A stretch of 48,990 nucleotides of DNA from Acetobacteraceae bacterium. Lineage in GTDB: Bacteria > Pseudomonadota > Alphaproteobacteria > Zavarziniales > Zavarziniaceae. The stretch spans positions 1-48,990 of the forward strand of contig CANCOY010000010.1 of the NCBI GenBank assembly GCA_947379865.1. Reading direction: 5' to 3'. A model generated the notes under the pieces. The model did not search any database, was not told the DNA's origin, and saw only the letters and a program-made list of their open reading frames with translations. Of the stretch, positions 34,895 through 42,662 are shown one piece after another (the first letter of the stretch is position 1; every line of letters begins with the position of its first letter). A program made the position numbers and the translations under genes.

Positions 34895-35291
34895 TCGTGG
34901 CTTTACGCTGCTTGAAGTGCTGATTGCCTTCTCGATTGCGGCGGCGGCGATCCTGGTCATCATGCGGGCGAATGTCGCCGGAATAGACTCAGCCCGCACG
35001 GCAGCCCGCTATGAGGAGGCGATCGCCCGTGCCCGCTCCCATCTGGCCAATACCGGGATTGCCGCCCCGCTGATCCCCGGGACCTCGTCGGGTGATGATG
35101 GCGGTGGCTACCGATGGCAGATCGATGTAACGCCCATCGGCTCAACAGGCATGCCGCCTACTGGCATTGGTCCGCCCCAGAGCGTCACCCTTTATGAGAT
35201 TGCGGTTCATGTGGGCTGGCGTGATACCGGCCGACAGCGCGAAGTGCTCTTGCGGACCCGCCGTCTCTCCAAGCCTGAGGTTGCGAGATGA
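34884..35291 (+). CDS. gspI: minor pseudopilin GspI
   Basis: A 135-residue protein starting MRHDRG, then FTLLEVLIAFSIAAAAILVI, the class III leader and helix with Glu at +5. The ATG at 34884 overlaps the gspH stop (the frame also has a TTG at 34878). The C-terminal domain is short, as in GspI, which initiates the tip complex with GspJ and GspK. The gspJ ATG overlaps its stop by 4 nt. The name is assigned mainly from order and size. Confidence 0.85.
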   Translation: MRHDRGFTLLEVLIAFSIAAAAILVIMRANVAGIDSARTAARYEEAIARARSHLANTGIAAPLIPGTSSGDDGGGYRWQIDVTPIGSTGMPPTGIGPPQSVTLYEIAVHVGWRDTGRQREVLLRTRRLSKPEVAR

Positions 35292-35878
35292 GGGCGCGCG
35301 GGGGGCGATCTGCCGGCTTCACCCTGGTGGAGGTTCTGGTGGCCCTTGTCATCCTGTCCATGCTGATGCTCGGGCTGGTGGCGGCGGTGCGGTTCAGCAT
35401 GGATGCCTGGCGTCGCCAGTCCCAGGCCCTGGCCGAGGCGGGGCGGGTCGAGGCGGTTGACCATGCCTTGCGGGGCATTGTCTCGGATGCCTTTGGCGGC
35501 TTTGCCGGCGACGGTCGGATTGTCACATTTGACGGCTTGCTGCCTCTGGCGGTGCCGGAGCATTTGCGGCGGGCGCACATTGTCATCTCGGCTGACAGTT
35601 CCGGACACCTGGTGCTCCAGTGGACTGCCCGGCTGCCACCCGCCTCGGGAGGGCAGCCTGCCGAGGGAAAGATCAATCTGCTTGATGGCGTTTCCGGCCT
35701 GTCCATTGCCTACTGGGTTATCGGCGATAGTGCCGGTGCCAATCAGGGATGGCGTGACCGTGTGGAAGACGGGTCTTTGCCCCGCCTGCTGCGCCTGCGT
35801 ATTCTGTTCGAACGACCGCCGCCACAGCCGTGGCCAGACATGATTTTCGCCCCCCGGGTTGCGGAACATTCAGAATAG
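35288..35878 (+). CDS. gspJ: minor pseudopilin GspJ
   Basis: A 196-residue pseudopilin: leader MRARGGRSAG, cleavage before FTLVEVLVALVILSMLMLGL, then a larger C-terminal domain of about 165 residues, matching GspJ in size. RVEAVDHALRGI in the helical spine is typical. It overlaps gspI by 4 nt and is followed by a 73-bp, less GC-rich spacer before gspL. It should form the pseudopilus tip with GspI and GspK. Confidence 0.87.
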   Translation: MRARGGRSAGFTLVEVLVALVILSMLMLGLVAAVRFSMDAWRRQSQALAEAGRVEAVDHALRGIVSDAFGGFAGDGRIVTFDGLLPLAVPEHLRRAHIVISADSSGHLVLQWTARLPPASGGQPAEGKINLLDGVSGLSIAYWVIGDSAGANQGWRDRVEDGSLPRLLRLRILFERPPPQPWPDMIFAPRVAEHSE

Positions 35879-35886
35879 GGAAAAAA

Positions 35887-35949
35887 ATGGCGATGTCTGG
35901 CTTATCGCTAAAACTTGGTGTTTCTTCCAAAGTCCCCGCAGGGAACTGA
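35887..35949 (+). CDS. possible 20-residue leader ORF before gspL
   Basis: A small ORF MAMSGLSLKLGVSSKVPAGN ends in TGA two bases before the gspL ATG. It has AGGGAAAAAA directly upstream, a better ribosome site than gspL itself. It could couple translation from gspJ to gspL, or be the relic of a longer gspL N-terminus in another frame (a +1 shift would be needed to join them). It may equally be chance. Confidence 0.3.
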   Translation: MAMSGLSLKLGVSSKVPAGN

Positions 35950-35951
35950 TC

Positions 35952-36986
35952 ATGCTTCGTGTGTTCACGGAATGGTGGTGCCGGGAGATTGTTACTCTTC
36001 TAAACCTATCGCCCGCCGTTGCAGCGCCGGGGGTGGGGGATGATCTTTTTGTGGAAATGCTGCAGGTGGAAACCGGGCAAAGCCCGGCGGTGCGACTGAC
36101 GCGTGGACGTGGTGCCAGCCTTGGCATTGCGGGGGACTTCACGCTTGACCCTGCGGGCCTTGACCGGCTTGCGCGCATGACGGCTGCAGCCAAGCGACCC
36201 CAGCGCGGCCTGCTGCGGCCGCCGCCGGGCAGTGTGCTGCGCAAGGACCTCAACCTGCCACTTGCGGCCGAGGCTGAATTGCGCCGGGTCATCAGCTATG
36301 AGATGGACCGTGAAACCCCCTTTGCTGCCGATGAGGTCTATTGGAATGCGGTGGTTGCGGAGCGCGACCGCACCCATGGCCGTCTCCATGTCAGCCTCAG
36401 CCTGGTTCCCCGCGTGCTGGTGGACGGAGTTATTGTGCCCCTGAGGGCTGTGGGCCTGGAAATTGCCGGCATAGCCGCTGCCACAGGCGCTGACCAGGCG
36501 GGTGTGATTGACTTGCCCCGCAGTGAGGGTGTGAGAAAGCAGCAAAGGCAGCGCTGGATGATCCGGGGTGGGGTGGTTGCCGCAGGGCTTGTCCTGCTGC
36601 TCACGCTGCCCTTCGTTGTCCAGATGCTTGCCATGGCCAGGGTCGAGGCGCGCATTGCCGCCATGGAACCGCAATTTGCCGAAGCCCAGGCGCGCACCGA
36701 TGGGCGCCCCCATGGCCCCGTTGCCCAGGAACTGGCCCGTGTTGGCGATGCACTTGCCATTCTGGCAACTGTAACGGCGGCAATTCCGGACCACAGTTAT
36801 CTGACAGATTTCAGCCTGAAGGCCCGCCGGTTGACCCTGATCGGCCATTCGACCGCCGCAACCGATCTGCTTGCCGCCGTTGCCGGTCACCCGGGGCTTC
36901 GTAACGCCGCCTTCGCCGCACCGGTTACCCGCGAGGCTGGCAGCGGCGTCGAGAGTTTCACCATCAGCCTTGAGGCGGCGCCATGA
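35952..36986 (+). CDS. gspL: GspL/PilN-like type II secretion assembly protein
   Basis: A 344-residue bitopic protein. The N-terminal 190 residues are a cytoplasmic part that lacks the long actin-like GspL domain but has the LRRVISYEMDRETPFAADEV block seen in the PilN/GspL-type proteins of alphaproteobacteria. One membrane helix follows (about residues 205-225: VVAAGLVLLLTLPFVVQML), then a periplasmic ferredoxin-like domain. It links the GspE ATPase to GspM. ATG 35952 was chosen because it begins at the conserved part; the frame goes back to 35859 through gspJ. The stop overlaps gspM by 4 nt. Confidence 0.85.
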   Translation: MLRVFTEWWCREIVTLLNLSPAVAAPGVGDDLFVEMLQVETGQSPAVRLTRGRGASLGIAGDFTLDPAGLDRLARMTAAAKRPQRGLLRPPPGSVLRKDLNLPLAAEAELRRVISYEMDRETPFAADEVYWNAVVAERDRTHGRLHVSLSLVPRVLVDGVIVPLRAVGLEIAGIAAATGADQAGVIDLPRSEGVRKQQRQRWMIRGGVVAAGLVLLLTLPFVVQMLAMARVEARIAAMEPQFAEAQARTDGRPHGPVAQELARVGDALAILATVTAAIPDHSYLTDFSLKARRLTLIGHSTAATDLLAAVAGHPGLRNAAFAAPVTREAGSGVESFTISLEAAP

Positions 36987-37651
36987 GCCTGTCGCCGTCA
37001 AGCCGTGATCCTGGGGGCGCCCGGCCGTCCAGCCTGCCCACGGGACGGCGTGGCCAGGCGTTGGCGCTTGCGCTGCTGGCGGTCGGCCTTGGCATTGTGT
37101 GGCTGCTTGTCGGGCAGCCGCTGGTTGAGCTTCACGCCGAACAGGGCGCCCGGCTTGCCAGTCGCCTGGCTTTGGCTGCGCGCATGGAAGAGCGTATTGC
37201 AGAGGTGCCGCCGGATGGCCCTGACGCGACCGGGGCCAATGCAATTGCATCCTATCCCGCCGGCCTCATTGAAGCCGAGAGTGATGCTCTGGGTGCCGCC
37301 CTGTTGCAGGATCTTGTGACGACGGCAGCATCGGATGCGGGGCTTGCCCTCTCCAGCGTTGAGACCCTGCCGGCTGAGGATGCGGGCGCTTTGCGAAAAA
37401 TTGGCCTACGGTTGAATCTTGAGGGGCCCTATGATGCGTTGATCACAATGATCGGCAGTCTTCGCCAGGGCTCTTTGGCCCTCGTTCTTGACGATCTTGA
37501 AATCCACGGTGGTACCGGCACTGCCGAGGGCATTGGCAAGGACAGCACCCTAAGCGAAGGGCAGGCGATGCGGGCCAGTTTCACCATTCGTGGCTTTCGT
37601 ACCCCGCCGCCCGCGGCCGAAGCCCCCGGCATGACGGGTTCGCCCTCATGA
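36983..37651 (+). CDS. gspM: type II secretion protein GspM
   Basis: A 222-residue bitopic protein: a 25-residue basic/Pro-rich cytoplasmic tail, one membrane helix (ALALALLAVGLGIVWLLVG), an Arg/Glu-rich coil (residues 55-75), then a periplasmic domain with LEGPYDALITMIGSLRQGS that fits the GspM-b type domain. The start codon overlaps gspL and the stop overlaps the next gene by 4 nt. It partners GspL in the inner-membrane platform. The name rests on topology, order and the C-terminal block. Confidence 0.85.
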   Translation: MSLSPSSRDPGGARPSSLPTGRRGQALALALLAVGLGIVWLLVGQPLVELHAEQGARLASRLALAARMEERIAEVPPDGPDATGANAIASYPAGLIEAESDALGAALLQDLVTTAASDAGLALSSVETLPAEDAGALRKIGLRLNLEGPYDALITMIGSLRQGSLALVLDDLEIHGGTGTAEGIGKDSTLSEGQAMRASFTIRGFRTPPPAAEAPGMTGSPS

Positions 37652-38118
37652 TGGCCCGGGCGCGCCGGCACATTGGGTTTGCGCTGGGCCTTGCCCTGCT
37701 GCCCTGCTGCAGCCTTTGCGCGCCGGCGTTTGCCGAGCCTGCAACCGATGTTGAAACGGCGCGGGCAAGGCCCTTGTTCACGCCATCGCGCAAGCCTGCC
37801 GTATCGCCCGAGATTCCGGGCATTCCCGCAGGGGATGTGCCGCGTCTTTCGGGCATTATTTTTGGCCCCGATTTGCGCCGTGCGATTTTCGAGAGCGAGG
37901 GGGGCAAGCCGCTCTCGCTTGCCGAAGGCGACCAGGTCGGTGCCTATACCGTTCACCAGATCGAAGCCACCCGTGTCATCCTGTCCGGTCCCTCAGGTTT
38001 GCAGGCGGCCCTGCTGCAGGGCACAGCAGGCCCCGGCGGCTCAGACCCCACAGGTGGCATGCGTCCGCCTCCGCCCACCCAGATGCCGGGCAATCCCTTC
38101 CCGATGGCGCCCCCCTGA
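37648..38118 (+). CDS. GspN/GspC-like small periplasmic secretion protein
   Basis: A 156-residue protein with a Sec signal peptide (hydrophobic residues 8-25, cleavage near AFA-EP). The mature part has RPLFTPSRKP, VPRLSGIIFGPDLRRAIFES and a short beta domain ending VILSGPSG, which resembles the homology region of GspC that contacts the secretin. Unlike classic GspC it has no membrane anchor and no PDZ domain, so it is more like the GspN-type proteins of alphaproteobacterial loci. The tail is Pro/Met-rich. It overlaps gspM by 4 nt and lies just before gspD. Confidence 0.7.
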   Translation: MMARARRHIGFALGLALLPCCSLCAPAFAEPATDVETARARPLFTPSRKPAVSPEIPGIPAGDVPRLSGIIFGPDLRRAIFESEGGKPLSLAEGDQVGAYTVHQIEATRVILSGPSGLQAALLQGTAGPGGSDPTGGMRPPPPTQMPGNPFPMAPP

Positions 38119-38140
38119 GATGCGTCCCGCGCGAGATATC

Positions 38141-40369
38141 ATGAAAAAGACCCTTCTCATCACAACACTCGTGATCGCGCTTTCTGGCTGTGTGCAAAAG
38201 CCTTTGCCCCAGCCAGCCCCCTTGCCCGAAGCGCGCGGTGGGCCAGCCTTGCCACACAGCAGTGGCCCGATCGTGGCATCGCCGCGCTCGGGAGAGGAGC
38301 GCACGTCCCTTGGGCAGGCGACCTCAGCCAGCATCCCCGCCTCAGCCGCAGCCTCGCCAGAGGCTACGCCCATGACCCTGAATTTTGCAGACGCCGATAT
38401 CCGGCAGATTGCAGCCACGATTCTGGGTGATGGGCTGAAGGTTACCTACACCATCGATCCTTCGGTTCATGGAACGGCGACGATCCGCTCAGAGAGGGCG
38501 CTGCCGCCGGCCGAACTGTTATCTGCCCTGCAGTCGCTGCTCGCCCAGAACGGCGCAACCCTTGTGGTTCGTGATGGGCTTTACCGGGTTACGGTGGCGA
38601 CAGAGGCGGGCTCAGGCCCCGTCGTCAATCGGGATGACATGGGATCGGGTACCGCTGTTGTTACATTGACCTATGCCTCCGCCCGTGATCTCGCCAAGGT
38701 GCTTGAACCTTTTGTTGGCGTTGGCGCCAAGGTTGTGGCCGACCCCGGTCGCAATGTGCTGCTTGTCAGTGGCGAGCCCACGGCCCGTGCCGGCCTTCTC
38801 GATCTCGTGGCCACCTTTGACACCGACATGTTGCGCAACCAGTCCTTTGCGGTGCTGCCGGTTGCCAATGGCGATGCCACAACAGCGGCTGGCAACCTTG
38901 CCCAGGCCATGGGTGCCGCTGGTGAAGGCCCCCTGGCCGGTGTGGTGCGTATCATTGCCCTGAAGCGTGCCAATGCGGTCATGGTGGTGGCCCCGCAGGC
39001 CCATTTCATCGAAGACGCCAAGCGGATATTTGCGGTCGCCGACTTTGCCGGCGCGGTGACGGGCCGGATCTGGCATGTCTATTTCGTGCAGAATGGCGAC
39101 GTGATGGACCTTGAGCGGATGCTTCGCCGGGCGTTCATGGGTGAGGGGGCCGGTGGTGCCAGTGCCCAGGGTGGGACGGCGCCCGGTCTTGAGCCAGCCC
39201 TGATCTCGGGAAGCCCCTTTGGCGGCTCGGGCTCGGGAGGGGGACTTGGATCAGGCGGATCATCAGGCTCGCCCAGCCCCTCTCCGGGTGGTCTTGGCAG
39301 CGAGAAAGGCATGCCTGGCGGCATGCCGGGTGGCCCTGAGGCCGGCAATGCCTTGCCCGAGCCGCCAACCGCACTTTCCGGCGGGTCTGAACCGCAGGGC
39401 GGTGGGGGTGGCCAGGAAGAGGGCATCAGGGTCATCGGCAACCGCAACAACAGCATCCTGCTGATCTACAGCAACCCGCGCGAGCAGGAGATGGTTGAGG
39501 CCATGCTGCGCAAGATCGATATCCTGCCCCAGCAGGTGCGCATCGACGCCACCATCGCCGAGGTAACACTCAACGATAATCTCAAATACGGAACCCAGTT
39601 CTTCTTCCAGAACGGCGGCATTGCCTCGACACTCTCCACCGCAACCGCTGGATCCATTGCAGGTGCCTTCCCGGGCTTTGTGCTGTCGCGCGCCCTTGGC
39701 TCAGCCCGCTTTGCCCTGAGTGCGCTGCAGGACGTCACCAATGTGCGCGTGCTGTCCTCGCCGCAGATTGTGGCTGTCGACAATCAGCCGGCTTTCCTGC
39801 AGGTCGGTGATACGGTGCCCTATGTCACCCAGACGTCGGTTTCCACCCAGAACCCCGATGCCCCGATCGTCAGCAGTATCCAGTACCGGGATACTGGCGT
39901 AATTCTTCAGGTAACGCCCCGGGTCAACAGTGGTGGCCTGGTGTCGATGGATATCTCGCAGGAAGTCAGCGATGTGGTGGCGACCAATACCTCAGGTATC
40001 GATTCACCAACCTTTCCCCAGCGCCGCATCAAGAGCCGCGTTGTGGTGGAAGACGGCCAGACCATCGGCATGGCGGGCCTGATCCGCGACACCAACTCGG
40101 AGGGCAATGCCGGGTTTCCGGTTCTCAAGGACATTCCGGTGCTTGGCAGCCTCTTTGGCACCCAGAAAAACGTCCGTGCGCGGACTGAATTGCTGGTCAT
40201 GATCACCCCCCATATCATCCATGACCAGCGCGATGCCCGCGCCCTGACCGAAGACCTTCGCCAGACCCTGCGGGGGCCGGCACTCGTGCCAACAACCCTG
40301 AACAATCTCAGGGCAACGGGCAGATCCAATCCCAATGCGGCCGTGGGCGCCCCCACATCTGCACCCTGA
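38141..40369 (+). CDS. gspD: type II secretion outer-membrane secretin GspD (lipoprotein)
   Basis: A 742-residue secretin. The lipobox LSGC (Cys17) shows that it is a lipoprotein. After a Pro/Ala-rich linker, residues 77-140 form the N0 domain (TLNFADADIRQIAATILGDG), followed by N1 to N3; a Gly/Ser/Pro-rich insert occupies about residues 340-428 inside N3. The pore domain has VLSSPQIVAVDNQPAFLQVG (about residue 540) and FPVLKDIPVLGSLFGTQ (about residue 660). It forms the channel for folded exoproteins. ATG 38141 was chosen because it opens the signal sequence; the frame runs back into the previous gene. No pilotin gene is adjacent. Confidence 0.95.
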   Translation: MKKTLLITTLVIALSGCVQKPLPQPAPLPEARGGPALPHSSGPIVASPRSGEERTSLGQATSASIPASAAASPEATPMTLNFADADIRQIAATILGDGLKVTYTIDPSVHGTATIRSERALPPAELLSALQSLLAQNGATLVVRDGLYRVTVATEAGSGPVVNRDDMGSGTAVVTLTYASARDLAKVLEPFVGVGAKVVADPGRNVLLVSGEPTARAGLLDLVATFDTDMLRNQSFAVLPVANGDATTAAGNLAQAMGAAGEGPLAGVVRIIALKRANAVMVVAPQAHFIEDAKRIFAVADFAGAVTGRIWHVYFVQNGDVMDLERMLRRAFMGEGAGGASAQGGTAPGLEPALISGSPFGGSGSGGGLGSGGSSGSPSPSPGGLGSEKGMPGGMPGGPEAGNALPEPPTALSGGSEPQGGGGGQEEGIRVIGNRNNSILLIYSNPREQEMVEAMLRKIDILPQQVRIDATIAEVTLNDNLKYGTQFFFQNGGIASTLSTATAGSIAGAFPGFVLSRALGSARFALSALQDVTNVRVLSSPQIVAVDNQPAFLQVGDTVPYVTQTSVSTQNPDAPIVSSIQYRDTGVILQVTPRVNSGGLVSMDISQEVSDVVATNTSGIDSPTFPQRRIKSRVVVEDGQTIGMAGLIRDTNSEGNAGFPVLKDIPVLGSLFGTQKNVRARTELLVMITPHIIHDQRDARALTEDLRQTLRGPALVPTTLNNLRATGRSNPNAAVGAPTSAP

Positions 40370-40379
40370 TCCGGCGGCG

Positions 40380-41219
40380 ATGACAACAAGGGATCGCACA
40401 CTGAGGGACCCAGACCTGGCGCAGCGGGGCTTTGCCCTGCTGGTGGTTCTGTGGACCCTGACCCTGCTGTCGTTGATTGGCGTGGTGATCGGCGCAAGTG
40501 GGCGGAGCGAGGCGCGCATTGCCCGTAATCTGGTCGATGCGGCCGAGGCCGAGGCGGCTGTGGACGGCGCCGTTCAGGAGGCGGGATTCCGTCTGCTGCG
40601 CCAGGGTGAAGGAGGCTGGCGCGCTGATGGTGAGGCCCATCTCGTGACCATTGGCAATCGCACGGTTGAGGTGCGGATCGAGGATGGGGCAGACAGGCTT
40701 AACCCCAACACGGCGCCGGCCGCTGCGCTGCAAGCCCTGTTGCGCTCGGTTGGTGTGTCACCGGGTCAGGCCATGCAATTGGCACAGGCCGTGGTGGATT
40801 GGCGGGGTGGCGAGGGCGCGCAGCCGAGGGCCATGGCCGCCGCGCGTTATCTTGATCTTGGCCTTCCCTATGGCCCGCCCCAGGCGCCAATGTCGGATAT
40901 TGGCGAGATCGCGCTGGTTGCCGGCATGACCCCGGAAATTGCGGCTGCCCTTTTACCCCACCTCAGTCTGGCCAAAGAAAGCCCGGGGATGGCGCGGACC
41001 GGCCCTGCGGTTCAGCAACCATTTGGCGGCCTGCCGCCTGCCATCGGCATGGCAGCGCAGACGGGGGGGAAGGCCGGCCGGGCTGGCCCGGGTGTCTATG
41101 TCATCCGGGCGGCCACCGTGGGATTGCCGGCCCTTAACCGTCGCGCGACGGTTCAACTCGGCTGTGGCGTTGGCGCCCTGACCTGCCTGCGCATTGCCGA
41201 ATGGGCGCGGATCCCCTGA
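40380..41219 (+). CDS. gspK: minor pseudopilin GspK
   Basis: A 279-residue large pseudopilin that caps the pseudopilus. Leader ending QRG, then FALLVVLWTLTLLSLIGVVI; GspK typically lacks the Glu at +5, as here (Val). The alpha domain has DGADRLNPNTAPAAALQALL and VVDWRGGEG (about residues 105-155), a SAM-like helical part. ATG 40380 follows the gspD stop by 10 nt; an in-frame ATG at 40335 lies inside gspD. It converges on gspG, with only 15 bp between the stops. Confidence 0.9.
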   Translation: MTTRDRTLRDPDLAQRGFALLVVLWTLTLLSLIGVVIGASGRSEARIARNLVDAAEAEAAVDGAVQEAGFRLLRQGEGGWRADGEAHLVTIGNRTVEVRIEDGADRLNPNTAPAAALQALLRSVGVSPGQAMQLAQAVVDWRGGEGAQPRAMAAARYLDLGLPYGPPQAPMSDIGEIALVAGMTPEIAAALLPHLSLAKESPGMARTGPAVQQPFGGLPPAIGMAAQTGGKAGRAGPGVYVIRAATVGLPALNRRATVQLGCGVGALTCLRIAEWARIP

Positions 41220-41234
41220 CGTCGGCCAGCGCCC

Positions 41235-41690
41235 TCAGGGATTTATGATCGGTGTCGCATTGGCCCGACCCTCGGCGCCCAGAGAGAACACGTCGAACGA
41301 ATGGCCCGGGCGGCTGCTGGGGGAGCGGTACTGGAAGGGCTTGCCCCAGGGATCAAGGGGCACACTGCCGTCCTTGAGATAGGGCCCGCGCCAGTTTGCA
41401 GCGCCGGGGGGCGCCGTGATCAGGGCCTGCAGTCCCTGTTCTGTTGCCGGATAGGTGCCCATGTCGAGGCGATAGAATTCAAGAACATCAGCGATCTGGC
41501 TGACCGACTGGGAGGCGATCTTTTCTTTCGCATTGCCGAACAAGGTCATTACGCGCGGCGCAACAAGCGCCATCAGAAGTCCGAGGATCGCAATAACAAC
41601 CAGCAACTCAAGCAATGTGAAGCCGGCCTGTCGGCGTTTTTTCACTGAATTATTTGAGGGAAAAACCGCTATTTGTTCGCAATGAGACAT
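41235..41690 (-). CDS. gspG: major pseudopilin GspG, on the opposite strand to the gsp operon
   Basis: A 151-residue major pseudopilin: leader ending KKRRQAG, then FTLLELLVVIAILGLLMALVAPRV with Glu at +5. The C-terminal part has TYPATEQGLQALI, WRGPYLKDG and PLDPWGKPFQYRSP, the calcium-loop block of GspG. The 23-residue leader from ATG 41690 is long; a GTG at 41645 would give an 8-residue leader, but AGGTA before the ATG is the only ribosome-site-like sequence. It faces gspK, so it has its own promoter in the AT-rich DNA to its right. Separate control of the most abundant subunit is plausible. Confidence 0.95.
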   Translation of the reverse strand: MSHCEQIAVFPSNNSVKKRRQAGFTLLELLVVIAILGLLMALVAPRVMTLFGNAKEKIASQSVSQIADVLEFYRLDMGTYPATEQGLQALITAPPGAANWRGPYLKDGSVPLDPWGKPFQYRSPSSRPGHSFDVFSLGAEGRANATPIINP

Positions 41691-41740
41691 TGGGTTACCT
41701 GATGGGTGTCGGTAATGCCGGGGTTCGGCGCAACTCAGCC

Positions 41741-41773
41741 TATGCCGAGGATATTAATAGAACGTTAGGCATA
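41741..41773. promoter_or_regulatory. inverted repeat in the gspG / SDR intergenic region
   Basis: TATGCC (41741-41746) and GGCATA (41768-41773) are complementary across 21 AT-rich bases that include ATATTAAT. It lies about 50 bp upstream of gspG and 100 bp upstream of the divergent SDR gene, in the only AT-rich spot of this region. A shared operator is possible. Confidence 0.3.
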
Positions 41774-41869
41774 AGAAATAAATGCGCCGCCGCCCGCGCT
41801 TGCCAATCGTCTGGTGCATGATAAGGAGACTACGACCGCCCGATGAAGGCGGCTGACAGGGAGGCACAG

Positions 41870-42652
41870 ATGGCAGACAGGATTCCCACGCTAAGCCGGT
41901 CCGTGAAGGGCCGTGTGGCCGTGATCACCGGTGCGGCAAGCGGCATGGGGCGCGCAACGGCGCTTCTTTTCGCTTCTGAAGGTGCCGAGGTGGCGCTGAC
42001 CGACATCAACGAGGCGGGCCTTGCAGCCGTGGTGGACGAGGTGCGGGCGGCGGGCGGTATCGCCCATGGCTGGACCCTCGACGCCCTTGATGGCGCCGCC
42101 ATCCGGCGGGTGGTGGACGAGATTGCGGCGCATTTCGGCCGCCTCGACATTCTGGTCAACAATGCTGGCTTCGGTGCCTTCATGGCGCTGGATGATGACC
42201 GCTATGACGCGGTCTGGGACCGCGCGCTTACCGGCCTGCTGACAGCCCATCAGCGGATGGTGCGGGCGGCGCTGCCGTATCTTCGCAAGTCGGATGCCGC
42301 CCGCATCGTCAATGTGGCGTCGACCGAAGGTCTGGGTGCGACGCCCATGGACAGCCCCTATGTGGCAGCCAAAACGGGCGTCATCGGCCTTACCCGCGGT
42401 CTGGCGGTCGACCTTGGGCCAGAGGGGATCACCGTGAACTGCATCTGCCCCGGGCCGATCAGCACAAGCCTGACCGCCTCCATCTCTGACGAGCACAAGA
42501 CCATCTTTGCCAAGCGCCGCACCGCCCTGCGCCGCTATGGCAACCCGGAAGAGGTGGCGCACATCACCCTCAGCGTCTGCCTGCCAGCGGCCTCCTATCT
42601 TACCGGGGCGATCATTCCCGTGGATGGTGGCCTTACCGTTCGCAACGCCTGA
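41870..42652 (+). CDS. short-chain dehydrogenase/reductase (SDR)
   Basis: A 260-residue classical SDR with AVITGAASGMGRAT (about residues 20-33), LVNNAGFG, the catalytic Ser in NVASTEG and YVAAK. The GGLTVRNA end fits the family. ATG 41870 has GGGAGG 6 nt upstream; an ATG at 41843 would add nine residues, with AAGGAG too far away. It is divergent from gspG and convergent with the metallo-hydrolase (10 bp between the stops). It reduces or oxidises an unknown carbonyl or alcohol. Confidence 0.9.
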   Translation: MADRIPTLSRSVKGRVAVITGAASGMGRATALLFASEGAEVALTDINEAGLAAVVDEVRAAGGIAHGWTLDALDGAAIRRVVDEIAAHFGRLDILVNNAGFGAFMALDDDRYDAVWDRALTGLLTAHQRMVRAALPYLRKSDAARIVNVASTEGLGATPMDSPYVAAKTGVIGLTRGLAVDLGPEGITVNCICPGPISTSLTASISDEHKTIFAKRRTALRRYGNPEEVAHITLSVCLPAASYLTGAIIPVDGGLTVRNA

Positions 42653-42662
42653 AGGCGTGGTT

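Noticed and set aside
37673..38140. N-terminal extension of GspD by 156 residues
   Set aside because: The extension overlaps the GspN-like gene in another frame, and a lipoprotein signal sequence starts exactly at 38141.
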